Assembly (NCBI RefSeq): GCF_024449095.1
Contig: NZ_CP024627.1
Coordinates: forward strand, 1-64,000
Source: Vibrio coralliilyticus
GTDB lineage: Bacteria; Pseudomonadota; Gammaproteobacteria; Enterobacterales; Vibrionaceae
Direction: 5' to 3'
DNA: 64,000 bases
In this document: positions 56,165-64,000 of the stretch, in pieces
How positions within the stretch are numbered: the stretch's first letter is position 1
Layout of the letters: every line of letters starts with the position of its first letter
Program-made: the position numbers and the translations under genes
The notes under the pieces: model-generated
The model's database searches: none
Told to the model about the DNA's origin: nothing
The model's input: only the letters and a program-made list of their open reading frames with translations

Positions 56165-57583
56165 TTAGAGCTTTTTAATAAAGCGGCTTTCTACTTCAAT
56201 TGTAAAGTCTTCGCTATCGGACAGTATAAACTGAATTGTCGCAACAGGAGAGTTGAGATTGTCTGGATTGACGCCTAAGCTCATTGGTAGGTTGTATACT
56301 TCACCTGGTGATACATGAACGGTTTGCTTACCGTACCAAGAGACATCGGTAAGCCCTTTGACACCTAAGTTATATTCTTGGGTCTGCTGAGTTTTATTGA
56401 TGATTTTCAGTGTGTAGGTGTTTTCGATTTCACCTGAACCATTTACACGAAACAGCTGGTTGCGATCACGCAGTACGCTTAGGCCTGCTGGGTCGACGGC
56501 AGCAATTTGCGCAAAGAAAAGACCTATCATGACTAGCAGCACGGCGCCATAACCAAGGAGCTTTGGTCGCATGACTTTGGTGTGTTTTCCTGATAAACGA
56601 TGTTCAGTAGTGTAACTGATCAGGCCTTTTTCATAACCCATGCGCTCCATCGTATTGTCACAGGCATCAATACAGGCACCACAGTTGATGCACTCATATT
56701 GCAGACCATCACGAATATCGATACCGGTCGGACACACCTGAACACACAAGTTGCAGTCGATACAGTCGCCTAAACCAAGGGCTTTTGGGTCGGTTTTGCG
56801 TGGGCGAGGTCCACGTGATTCTCCTCGTTTTGTGTCGTAGCCGACGATAAAGGTATCTTTGTCAAACATCGCAGACTGGAAGCGCGCATACGGGCACATG
56901 TGCACACACATAATCGAGCGCATCCAACCGGCATTGGCATAGGTACAACCAGCGAAGAAGAGTACCCAGAACACGGGCCAGAAATCTGCGTTCCAGGTGA
57001 AGAACCCGAGGACGAGATCTTTGATCGGCACAAAGTAGCCAGTAAAAGTAAAGCCCGTAGCTAGCGCAATGGCCCACCATGCTAGGTGCTTTAACCCTTT
57101 GCGCATAGCGAGATTTGAGGTGAGTTTACCTGAGTCCTGTTTGCGGCGTTTATTGGCACTACCTTCCAGCTTCTCTTCAAACCAGATATACATGAAGGTC
57201 CAGACAGTTTGCGGACAGAGATAACCACACCAAACGCGGCCTAAAAATGTGGTGAGAAAGAACAGTCCGAACGCGGAGATCATAAATAGCAGTGCCAGCA
57301 AGGTCAGATCTTGCGGGTAAAGGGTGGTACCAAAGAAATTAAATTGCTGATTCGCTAGGTCGAGCAGGATCGCTTGGCGTTCCCCGTAAGGAATCCATGG
57401 CACCATCGCAAAGAGGACTAGTAGGAACCAACCTCCATAACGACGTAATTGCTGAAATGTTCCCTTACTCTCGCGTACGTAGATGCGGTTGCTTGGGTTA
57501 AACCTATCCCCTGTGTTTTTGTGTGTCTTAGGGTTAAAGGTTTTAGGAGTCACGTCTTTTATTTCAATTTTGTCCTGACTCAT
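56165..57583 (-). CDS. ccoG: Cytochrome c oxidase accessory protein CcoG (RdxA/FixG)
   Basis: The 472-residue inner-membrane iron-sulfur protein helps supply copper for assembly of cbb3-type cytochrome oxidase. It has about five membrane helices (first near 49-68), two ferredoxin motifs CIDCNLCVQVCPTG near 274 and CINCGACIDACDNTM near 298, and a periplasmic Ig-like C-terminal domain from about 365. The extra Cys-rich loop CVHMCPYARFQSAMFD near 227 is typical. It is monocistronic. The oxidase genes ccoNOPQ are not in the window. Confidence 0.95.
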   Translation of the reverse strand: MSQDKIEIKDVTPKTFNPKTHKNTGDRFNPSNRIYVRESKGTFQQLRRYGGWFLLVLFAMVPWIPYGERQAILLDLANQQFNFFGTTLYPQDLTLLALLFMISAFGLFFLTTFLGRVWCGYLCPQTVWTFMYIWFEEKLEGSANKRRKQDSGKLTSNLAMRKGLKHLAWWAIALATGFTFTGYFVPIKDLVLGFFTWNADFWPVFWVLFFAGCTYANAGWMRSIMCVHMCPYARFQSAMFDKDTFIVGYDTKRGESRGPRPRKTDPKALGLGDCIDCNLCVQVCPTGIDIRDGLQYECINCGACIDACDNTMERMGYEKGLISYTTEHRLSGKHTKVMRPKLLGYGAVLLVMIGLFFAQIAAVDPAGLSVLRDRNQLFRVNGSGEIENTYTLKIINKTQQTQEYNLGVKGLTDVSWYGKQTVHVSPGEVYNLPMSLGVNPDNLNSPVATIQFILSDSEDFTIEVESRFIKKL

Positions 57584-57798
57584 TACGCTTCCTTCTTGGG
57601 CTAAAGGCGAGATTTCTGAGTGATCTCGCTCTGTCGACTGTGCTCTTTAATATTTTAGTCTTTTCTTATGGACGGCGATTATATACGCAATCTCTTTTTT
57701 ATTTCTTTAAGGCTATCAACCTTTAAGCACAAAGAGCAGTACAGTTTTATAAATAAATTGCCTAACAGTTTTATCCCTCTTAATGATTTGGATATAAA

Positions 57799-57823
57799 AA
57801 AGCGACCTTGCGGCCGCTGTTTT
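57799..57823 (-). terminator. Terminator of yihD
   Basis: The stem AGCGACC / GGCCGCT (one mismatch) around TTGC at 57801-57818 has a T run on the minus strand. The rest of 57584-57798 shows no gene and probably holds the ccoG promoter. Confidence 0.75.
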
Positions 57824-57831
57824 TAATGGGG

Positions 57832-58098
57832 TTATTCTATGATCCCGCGTGCTCTTAAGATTGCGGTTTTGAAGTCATCTTCTTGGTCTTTTTTCAGCCC
57901 TGGGATCATTTCATCTTTAGCGCTATTACGCATCTTAAGGTGGTAGATCAAAACATCATCAGTAAGGTCTTCCAGTTTGCCTTGGTAGCCCGCTTCTTGA
58001 GTTAACTTGACGATAAATTGCAGCAAATTCATTTGCTGATCTTTTTGCCACTCGGGTTCAAGTAACTCTAGTAGCTCTTCAATGCGATGACACTTCAT
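57832..58098 (-). CDS. yihD: YihD family protein (DUF1040)
   Basis: The 88-residue cytoplasmic protein closely follows E. coli YihD (89): [18 protein letters not shown] at the start, [24 protein letters not shown] in the middle and [14 protein letters not shown] at the end. Function is not established. I set the start at ATG 58098, with GGAG upstream; the frame extends five codons further up, which would place the ribosome site inside the gene. It is monocistronic with its own terminator. Confidence 0.9.
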   Translation of the reverse strand: MKCHRIEELLELLEPEWQKDQQMNLLQFIVKLTQEAGYQGKLEDLTDDVLIYHLKMRNSAKDEMIPGLKKDQEDDFKTAILRARGIIE

Positions 58099-58189
58099 CG
58101 GCTTTCTCCACATTTTTTATATTGGTATAGCATTAAAGGTATCAAATCAGGCAGACCAATACCACGGGGTAGGGCTGAAGAGAGGGAAA

Positions 58190-58224
58190 GGAGAAAAGAA
58201 AAAGCGCAGTGGAAACTGCGCTTT
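58190..58224 (-). terminator. Strong terminator after the 55-residue basic protein
   Basis: AAAGCGCAGT and ACTGCGCTTT form a perfect 10-bp stem around GGAA at 58201-58224, followed on the minus strand by TTCTTTTC after the T run. Confidence 0.85.
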
Positions 58225-58228
58225 GTAC

Positions 58229-58396
58229 CTATGCCGCCTTAGTGACTTTGGCTGGGGTCGATGACATTAACGTCGTCTTTTCCACTAAAGTCATTCCGGG
58301 CGCGAGTTTTTTTGTCGCTGGAGTAGTGACAAAGCCACTACGACGACGCATCGCACGATTTGTGTGCGACGTACACCTGACTGCTGTTGGGCGCAT
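58229..58396 (-). CDS. Small basic protein of unknown function
   Basis: The 55-residue frame starts at ATG 58396, with AGG seven bases upstream, and stops at TAG 58229-58231, five bases before a strong terminator. It is rich in Arg, Lys, Thr and Ser (RRRSGFVTTPATKK). I recognise no family. The ribosome site, terminator and isolated position speak for a real small gene, or else for an sRNA. The plus-strand frame over the same bases lacks a ribosome site and ends in non-coding sequence, so I prefer the minus strand. It is missing from usual ORF calls because of its size. Confidence 0.5.
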   Translation of the reverse strand: MRPTAVRCTSHTNRAMRRRSGFVTTPATKKLAPGMTLVEKTTLMSSTPAKVTKAA

Positions 58397-58439
58397 TAAT
58401 TAACCTAACTGCCAGGCACATCCATTGCCGAACTTATGG

Positions 58440-58516
58440 CCTGATTAGCTATGAGTTATGCTTCATTGCTGAAGGGTGGCTCTTCTGGCTCACGCCAATC
58501 CAAGTAGCTAATCAGG
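58440..58516. repeat. 77-base structured element closed by a 12-bp inverted repeat
   Basis: CCTGATTAGCTA (58440-58451) and TAGCTAATCAGG (58505-58516) pair perfectly. Inside, CTTCA-TTGC-TGAAG forms a small hairpin and TGAG/CTCA a further short stem, giving a branched fold. It lies between the divergent 55-residue gene and the SpoOM gene. An sRNA, a leader element or a small palindromic repeat are all possible. The stretch 58517-58708 holds only promoter-like sequence for the next gene. Confidence 0.55.
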
Positions 58517-58708
58517 AATAATGATATGAATTATGCATATCAGTGATTAGATTAGCACCATCCTATCCATTGATCGATATCTATTCGATCCTATCTGACT
58601 TCTATCACTACAATTATGTGAGAAGCGTAGTAGCAGTGAGACAGACGTGCAGATTAATATGATACCGTGTGATTATATTGATGGCTGCGTTTTGCCACGG
58701 AGGTGTGT

Positions 58709-59506
58709 ATGTCGTTCTTTAAGAAAACCCTCGCAAGTTTTGGTATCGGCTCTGCAAAGGTCGATTCTGTACTACAGCAAGAAGTGTTATATCCAGGTGA
58801 AAAGGTCAACGTGACTGTCCATGTCTATGGTGGCTCGACAGCGCAGGAAATCGACAATATAGAGATGAAACTCTATTGTCGTTACATCAAAGAAGTACCA
58901 GCGAATCAGGGTAGGGATGACCATCATCGTGGCCATATGCGCCGCATGCCAACCAGTTACACTCTGGCTCACTGGACATTACCTTATGCGTTTACTATTG
59001 AGCCCGGAGAGAAGCGTGATTTCGAAGTCGAGTTGGATGTGCCATGGAATGCACCGGTCACCATTGGTGACTCTAAAGTATGGCTGGAAACAGGGCTCAA
59101 TATTGCCCTAGCAAAGGATCCCAGTGACACTGATATTCTTACGGTGCGCCCTGATCCCTTATTAGACGGTATTTTCACGGCATTGGAAGAGCATGGGTTG
59201 CGTATTCGTCAGGTAGAGTGTGAAGCGGTAGAGGGATTTGAGCTACCTTTTGTTCAGGAGTTTGAGTTTGTTCCGACCACTGGGCCCTTTCATGGTCGTT
59301 GGCGCGAATTGGAAATGGTAGCGTATCGCAATAATGATGAGCTTCAGATGTGGTTTGAAATCGATCGTCATCGAGAAGGTGCCAAGGGAATGCTCGCCAG
59401 CTTATTAGGTGGTGGCCAGCTAAAACGCCAACTGACGATCTCCGTTCATACACCTGCTGATGAGGCTGGTCAGCAAGTTCTCAAATATCTCGATAGCCAC
59501 TCTTAA
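58709..59506 (+). CDS. SpoOM-like arrestin-fold protein
   Basis: The 265-residue protein starts at ATG 58709, five bases after GGAGG; a GTG at 58703 overlaps the ribosome site. The sequence (SFFKKTLASFGIGSAKVDSVL, then VLYPGEKVNVTVHVYGG, and a central LDVPWNAPVTIGDSKVWLETGL) matches the SpoOM/sporulation-control protein group, which has an arrestin-like beta sandwich. In non-sporulating bacteria its role is unknown. It is monocistronic. trhA follows 84 bases later and may share the transcript. Confidence 0.85.
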   Translation: MSFFKKTLASFGIGSAKVDSVLQQEVLYPGEKVNVTVHVYGGSTAQEIDNIEMKLYCRYIKEVPANQGRDDHHRGHMRRMPTSYTLAHWTLPYAFTIEPGEKRDFEVELDVPWNAPVTIGDSKVWLETGLNIALAKDPSDTDILTVRPDPLLDGIFTALEEHGLRIRQVECEAVEGFELPFVQEFEFVPTTGPFHGRWRELEMVAYRNNDELQMWFEIDRHREGAKGMLASLLGGGQLKRQLTISVHTPADEAGQQVLKYLDSHS

Positions 59507-59590
59507 CGCAAAGTTAACAATTTGGGCTTACAAGTGTAAGCTGAGTGTGCCATACTTTGGAGTAAATATTCCACCAGAGTATGGTTTGTT

Positions 59591-60244
59591 ATGTCGACTA
59601 ATCACACTGAGCCTTATTGCATCAAAGAAGAAATCGCTAACACGCTAACTCATGGTATCGGGATGGTCCTTGGTATCATGGGTTTGGTATTGCTGCTGAT
59701 CAAAGCTGTCGATCATAATGCGGATGCTCTGACTATTACCAGTATGAGCATCTACGGCGGCAGCATGATCGTGTTGTTTCTTGCTTCCACTCTGTATCAC
59801 GCGATCCCTTATCAAAAAGCCAAGCGGGCGCTGAAGACGTTTGATCACTGTGCGATTTATTTGTTGATTGCAGGCAGCTATACCCCATTTTTGCTTGTCA
59901 GCCTCAGAACCCCTTTAGCGATTGGTCTGATGATCGTCATCTGGACCATCGCTCTGGTAGGTATCATTATGAAATTGGCGTTTGTCTATCGCTTTAAAAA
60001 GCTTTCGCTTGTGACCTACTTATTGATGGGTTGGCTATCGCTGGTAGTCATCTATCAATTGGCAATGAATCTGGATGTTGGCGGGTTAACGTTACTGGCT
60101 GCGGGAGGGGTGATCTACTCATTGGGCGTTATTTTCTATGTTGCCAAGCGCATCCCGTATAATCATGCTATTTGGCATGGGTTTGTTTTAGCAGGATGCG
60201 CTTGTCACTTTCTGGCGATTTATCTCTACGTTGAGCCGATCTAA
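59591..60244 (+). CDS. trhA: TrhA/hemolysin III family membrane protein (PAQR)
   Basis: The 217-residue inner-membrane protein has seven predicted helices and the PAQR signatures: [16 protein letters not shown] near 11, [35 protein letters not shown] near 60-95, and the C-terminal [20 protein letters not shown] with conserved His near 190. These residues form the metal-binding site of the family (YqfA/TrhA in E. coli, linked to membrane energetics). The name hemolysin III is historical. It is convergent with the DUF3157 gene, with a 4-base overlap of the ends. Confidence 0.88.
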   Translation: MSTNHTEPYCIKEEIANTLTHGIGMVLGIMGLVLLLIKAVDHNADALTITSMSIYGGSMIVLFLASTLYHAIPYQKAKRALKTFDHCAIYLLIAGSYTPFLLVSLRTPLAIGLMIVIWTIALVGIIMKLAFVYRFKKLSLVTYLLMGWLSLVVIYQLAMNLDVGGLTLLAAGGVIYSLGVIFYVAKRIPYNHAIWHGFVLAGCACHFLAIYLYVEPI

Positions 60245-60840
60245 CGTGTTTCGAGATTAATGACTTTGGCGGTCACTAAGTACTGCTCGGCTTGATCAAT
60301 CGCCAGTTCAATCGTTTTGCCCTGTTCTACTTGTTGAGGACGTAGATAGGTATCGGCCATGCGCTTGATAGACTGCCATACTTTGACTGACTCTTTACTC
60401 AGCACGTTTCCTGAGGTTGTCGAGACCTGAATTTCGATTTCAACTAAAATCACTGACTGGCTGCTTTGGTTTGTTATTGAGGTTGGAATCATCAACTGAC
60501 CATCTTGATAGCTCACCGCACCTAGTAACACTTCAACACCTGAGTCAGACAACTGCATGGTGGCACGATCGCTACCGACAGTGACAATGGTTCCTACCGC
60601 TTTTTCGATCAGCGGAATGGCTGCCACTTTGACTTTCTTGACCGGAATGGTAGCAGTGGGTTGAGTGGTCTCTGGAGTCATGACCATCTCATTGGTTTTG
60701 GTTGCTTCCACTGGTTCTACATATTGCCAAGTGAAATCGTCATTAAGCTGGACTTGGCGACCATCTTCAAGAGTGACAGTTTGGCTGGCAAACACCAGTG
60801 GACTGGTTAGCAAGGTAAAAAGTCCGAGAAGTTTTTTCAT
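60241..60840 (-). CDS. DUF3157 family exported protein
   Basis: The 199-residue protein has a signal peptide [18 protein letters not shown] (18). The mature part starts [24 protein letters not shown], typical of DUF3157. The C-terminal half ([34 protein letters not shown]) is beta-rich. Function is unknown. It lies 10 bases after trkH on the same strand and may be part of the trk transcript. Confidence 0.82.
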   Translation of the reverse strand: MKKLLGLFTLLTSPLVFASQTVTLEDGRQVQLNDDFTWQYVEPVEATKTNEMVMTPETTQPTATIPVKKVKVAAIPLIEKAVGTIVTVGSDRATMQLSDSGVEVLLGAVSYQDGQLMIPTSITNQSSQSVILVEIEIQVSTTSGNVLSKESVKVWQSIKRMADTYLRPQQVEQGKTIELAIDQAEQYLVTAKVINLETR

Positions 60841-60850
60841 TGTTGTGTCC

Positions 60851-62296
60851 TTAACGTCGCCAGAAAGCCGGGAAAAACAGCACCAATAAGGTGAGAATTT
60901 CCAGTCGTCCCATCAGCATTCCAAAGCTGAGGAGCCACTTAGCGGCATCGGGTAATGGGGCAAAATTACCTGTTGGACCGATCACCGCACCCATGCCGGG
61001 GCCAACGTTGGCCACGGCGGTGATAGACCCGGAAATACTGGTAATAGGGTCTAACCCTAATGCACTTAGGCACCCAGCAATAAAAATAATTGTGATAAAG
61101 AACATCAAGGCAAAGGCGACTACAGAGCGCACAATGTCATCATTGACTGGTCTGTGGTTATAGCGCTGAACAAACACCCCCGAAGGGTGGATTAGCTTCA
61201 TCATCTGTTTGTTGAGCAGCGTCTTCGCAATTTGAAAACGAAAGACTTTGATACCACCTGAGGTGGAGCCGGAACAGGCCCCCGCCATCATCAAGAAGGC
61301 AAATAAGGTGGTTGGCAGTGCGCCCCATGCGGTGAAGTCCTCTAGACCAAACCCTGTGGTTGTTACTACAGAGACGATATTGAACATCGACACCCGTAGC
61401 GCATCCATAACGCTGTAGCCATCCCTTATGACTAGCCAAGCTGAAATGATCAGGCTGGTGATAAGAAACAGGTAGGTGAAGCCTCGCACCTGAGCATCAT
61501 TGATCAACTCATCCAGTCGGCGTTTGCGCATTGCGGCTACAAACAGCAAAAATGGCAAACCACCAAGGAACATAAACAAGGTCGCTACCCAGTGTGAGCC
61601 ATTGGAGAAGTGGTTCATTGAACCGTCAGAAGTTGAGTAGCCTCCGGTAGAAAGCGTGGTGAAGGCATGATTGATGGCTTCGAATACATTCATACCAGTC
61701 AGAAGGTAACCCACCATGCACAATCCAGTTAGGATCAGATAGACCAGCATGATGTTTTTTGCCACGGTCTTGGCGCGTGGGCTGCTTTTATCTGACCAGT
61801 CAGAAGATTCGGTATGGAAAAGCTTCATACCACCGACGTTGAGCATCGGCAACACCGCGACCGCCATGACAATGAAGCCGATTCCGCCAAGCCACTGCAA
61901 GATAGAACGCCACAGCAAAATACTCGGTGCCATGCTGTCTAGCCCACTGAGTACGGTAGAACCAGTAGTCGTAATGCCAGACATGGTTTCAAAGTACGCA
62001 TCGGTAAAGCTGATGTGATTGATGAAGACAAACGGCAGAGCAGCAAAAGCACTGGCGACCATCCACACCAGACTGGTGATTAGGAACATATCGCGTGCGC
62101 TGAGTTTGAAGCGCTTGGTACGGCCAATCGTCAGACAGGTGAAAGCAGCTAGGTGAGTAATAATGACTGACTGACCAAACTCAAGAAACCCTGCCGTACC
62201 GGTAAAGAAAGCCACCAATGTTGGAACGTACATGAACAGGGCCAGTTTCGACAAAACCAGCCCAATAACAAACAATACAGGACGGAAATTGACCAT
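60851..62296 (-). CDS. trkH: Trk potassium uptake system, membrane subunit TrkH
   Basis: TrkH forms the K+-conducting dimer in the inner membrane. The 481 residues match the well-studied Vibrio TrkH in size. The four selectivity-filter segments are recognisable, e.g. TTTGSTVLSGL near 110, TTLSTGGYSTSDGS near 218, TTTGFGLEDF near 313 and TAVANVGPGMGAVIG near 434. It lies 10 bases after trkA, whose product is its cytoplasmic regulator. Gene order rsmB-trkA-trkH is typical for vibrios. Confidence 0.97.
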   Translation of the reverse strand: MVNFRPVLFVIGLVLSKLALFMYVPTLVAFFTGTAGFLEFGQSVIITHLAAFTCLTIGRTKRFKLSARDMFLITSLVWMVASAFAALPFVFINHISFTDAYFETMSGITTTGSTVLSGLDSMAPSILLWRSILQWLGGIGFIVMAVAVLPMLNVGGMKLFHTESSDWSDKSSPRAKTVAKNIMLVYLILTGLCMVGYLLTGMNVFEAINHAFTTLSTGGYSTSDGSMNHFSNGSHWVATLFMFLGGLPFLLFVAAMRKRRLDELINDAQVRGFTYLFLITSLIISAWLVIRDGYSVMDALRVSMFNIVSVVTTTGFGLEDFTAWGALPTTLFAFLMMAGACSGSTSGGIKVFRFQIAKTLLNKQMMKLIHPSGVFVQRYNHRPVNDDIVRSVVAFALMFFITIIFIAGCLSALGLDPITSISGSITAVANVGPGMGAVIGPTGNFAPLPDAAKWLLSFGMLMGRLEILTLLVLFFPAFWRR

Positions 62297-62306
62297 AGTG
62301 TCAATC

Positions 62307-63683
62307 CTAGAGGAAGAAAGGACTCGGTTGGAATAACGCTTCGACGTCTGGGACGTACTTTTTATCCACCAGGAACATCACTACGTGGTCATCTTGCTCA
62401 ATCACGGTTCTGTCATGGGCGATCAACACTTCTTCACCCCGTACAATCGCACCGATCGTTGTGCCTGGTGGTAGTTTGATGTCGCCAATCGCGCGGCCAA
62501 CGACTTTAGAGGTGGTTTCATCACCGTGAGCGATGGCTTCAATGGCTTCCGCTGCGCCGCGACGCAGTGAAGAGACATTAACAATATCGGCACGACGGAC
62601 GTGCGTTAGCAAGGCGGAAATGGTTGCTTGCTGAGGTGAGATAGCGACGTCAATCACTCCACCCTGAACCAGATCCACATAGGCGCCGCGCTGGATAAGC
62701 ACCATCACTTTTTTTGCACCCATGCGTTTCGCCAGCATAGCGGACATGATATTGGTTTCATCTTCATTGGTTAGGGCGATGAACACGTCGACCTGATCGA
62801 TGTTCTCTTCGGTGAGTAGCTCCTGATCCGCAGCGTCACCACAGAAGACAATGGTGTTTTCCAGCTCTTCAGATAATTTTTCCGCACGCTTATAACTACG
62901 CTCGATCAGCTTGACGCTGTATGATTGCTCAAGGCGCTTAGCCAAGCTGGCACCGATGTTACCGCCTCCGACAATCATGATGCGGCGATAGGGTTTTTCC
63001 AAACGCTGTAGCTCGCTCATTATCGAGCGGATGTGATTACTGGCAGCAACGAAGAATACTTCATCATCGGCTTCGATAATGGTGGTGCCTTGAGGGCGTA
63101 TTGGACGACCTTGGCGGAAGATAGCAGCAACGCGTGTATCAATGTGCGGCATGTGCTCTCGCAGCGCTGATAGGGCGTTACCCACTAGTGGGCCCCCGTA
63201 ATACGCTTTCACCGCTACTAAGCTCACCTTCTGCTCGGCAAAGCTCACTACTTGCAGTGCCCCCGGATATTGGATCAGCCGCTCAATGTAGCTGGTCACG
63301 AGTTCTTCAGGTGCGATGAGGTGGTCAACCGGAACGGCACCGGATTGAAATAGCGCTTCTTTCTCGGCCAAGTATTGTGGCGAGCGGATACGAGCGATAC
63401 GGTTGGGAGTATTAAACAGAGAAAAGGCAACTTGACAAGCGGCCATATTGGTTTCATCCATATTGGTCACGGCGACCAACATGTCGGCATCTTGTGCGCC
63501 CGCTTCACGCAGTACATCTGGGTGGCTGGCGTAGCCGTTCACTACCCGTAAATCATATTTATCTTGCAGCTCACGCAGTCGATCGCTGTTTCTGTCGACT
63601 ATGGTGATGTCGTTGTTTTCACCGACCAGATTCTCTGCCAGTGTACCGCCTACCTGACCAGCGCCAAGAATGATGATTTTCAT
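62307..63683 (-). CDS. trkA: Trk potassium uptake system, regulatory subunit TrkA
   Basis: TrkA is the cytoplasmic ring that gates TrkH in response to ATP/ADP and NADH. The 458 residues consist of two RCK_N-RCK_C tandems. The Rossmann motifs are [13 protein letters not shown] near 7 and [14 protein letters not shown] near 239, each followed after about 130 residues by a TrkA-C domain. Length is normal. It is placed between rsmB (49 bases upstream) and trkH (10 bases downstream) and is very likely co-transcribed. Confidence 0.97.
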   Translation of the reverse strand: MKIIILGAGQVGGTLAENLVGENNDITIVDRNSDRLRELQDKYDLRVVNGYASHPDVLREAGAQDADMLVAVTNMDETNMAACQVAFSLFNTPNRIARIRSPQYLAEKEALFQSGAVPVDHLIAPEELVTSYIERLIQYPGALQVVSFAEQKVSLVAVKAYYGGPLVGNALSALREHMPHIDTRVAAIFRQGRPIRPQGTTIIEADDEVFFVAASNHIRSIMSELQRLEKPYRRIMIVGGGNIGASLAKRLEQSYSVKLIERSYKRAEKLSEELENTIVFCGDAADQELLTEENIDQVDVFIALTNEDETNIMSAMLAKRMGAKKVMVLIQRGAYVDLVQGGVIDVAISPQQATISALLTHVRRADIVNVSSLRRGAAEAIEAIAHGDETTSKVVGRAIGDIKLPPGTTIGAIVRGEEVLIAHDRTVIEQDDHVVMFLVDKKYVPDVEALFQPSPFFL

Positions 63684-63732
63684 ACCGTTTCTCGTCTAAC
63701 CAAAATTTAGGGGATCGAAGATCCCCGAATTA

Positions 63733-64000
63733 CTACGCGATTTTTGTCAGGATGGCGTAATAAAAGCCATCCATGTCCTCTTCGCCTGGAAGCACTTGGC
63801 GTCCTGGATTGTCTGCTGGAGAACCTTCTAACTGAGCATCCGCGGTGCGCGCCAGAAACGCTTTCACCTGTTCACCGTTTTCTTGTGGTGTCACAGAGCA
63901 GGTTGCATAAACCAGCGTACCGCCCGGCTTCAGCTGTTGCCACATTGCATCCAGAATCTCGCTTTGTAGCTCTGCCAATGCTGCGATGTCATCACCACGA
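63733..64000 (-). CDS. rsmB: 16S rRNA (cytosine-967) methyltransferase RsmB, C-terminal part
   Basis: The 3' end of the gene runs off the window. The readable 88 residues begin [19 protein letters not shown] and contain the catalytic motif [19 protein letters not shown] (the TCS cysteine of m5C RNA methyltransferases) and the family C-terminus ending [13 protein letters not shown]. It methylates C967 of 16S rRNA. It sits upstream of trkA as usual in gamma-proteobacteria (fmt-rsmB-trkA). The apparent TTG start at 63978 is only an internal codon. Confidence 0.93.
   Translation of the reverse strand, partial: RGDDIAALAELQSEILDAMWQQLKPGGTLVYATCSVTPQENGEQVKAFLARTADAQLEGSPADNPGRQVLPGEEDMDGFYYAILTKIA

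Noticed and set aside
58209..58403. 64-residue plus-strand frame opposite the small basic protein
   Set aside because: No ribosome site, begins inside a terminator stem and is probably the mirror of the minus-strand gene.

Overview
The window is a chromosome segment from a Vibrio species (Vibrionaceae, chromosome 1, close to the replication origin). It starts with the dnaA-dnaN-recF-gyrB operon. The gene neighbourhoods and protein sequences that follow (glyQS, a manganese-riboswitch mneA, ilvGMEDA with its attenuator, ccoG-yihD, rsmB-trkA-trkH) are those expected of that group. The species cannot be named from the sequence alone.

Core left part (1-23912): dnaA, dnaN, recF and gyrB on the plus strand, then ibpA behind a sigma-32-type promoter and a structured leader, avtA, glyS and glyQ on the minus strand, mneA behind a yybP-ykoY riboswitch, a few small genes (tusA and two short membrane proteins), a LysR regulator, acuI, and the ilvL-ilvG-ilvM-ilvE-ilvD-ilvA operon on the minus strand. 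comM (yifB) begins at 23004.

Island (about 23913-51751, roughly 27.8 kb): comM is cut immediately after its Walker B motif by an AT-richer genomic island. The rest of comM resumes at 51752 without visible loss of coding sequence (303 + 204 residues, the usual ComM length). The left end carries an overlapping four-gene block: three tyrosine recombinases (one with its first catalytic Arg replaced by His) and one small coiled-coil protein. This recalls Tn554 tnpABC and the strand-biased circularizing integrative elements known from Vibrio. The cargo is a row of unlike modules: (1) a CoiA-like PD-(D/E)XK nuclease with a long coiled coil; (2) an AAA ATPase-subtilase pair resembling the IetAS defence system; (3) a DEAD/DEAH helicase with a winged-helix partner and a divergent XRE regulator; (4) an orphan type VI secretion set (DUF6484, PAAR-like carrier, AHH nuclease, immunity protein); (5) an unrecognised 416-residue protein; (6) a DUF4917 SIR2-like protein; (7) a 993-residue SIR2-STAND-like-helical-repeat protein with a TrfB/KorA-like regulator. 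No conjugation genes, DDE transposase, CRISPR array or tRNA gene was seen.

Core right part (51752-64000): the 3' end of comM, a DUF2860 outer-membrane protein, the acyltransferase yihG, dsbA, srkA, ccoG, yihD, a probable unannotated 55-residue basic protein, a SpoOM-type arrestin-fold protein, a TrhA/hemolysin-III membrane protein, a DUF3157 protein, and trkH, trkA and a partial rsmB on the minus strand.

The best candidates for something undescribed are the island's recombinase quartet, the SIR2-STAND-like protein with a P-loop that has lost its lysine, the helicase/winged-helix/XRE set, the CoiA-coiled-coil nuclease and the 416-residue orphan. All functional statements come from reading motifs by eye; no database search was run.
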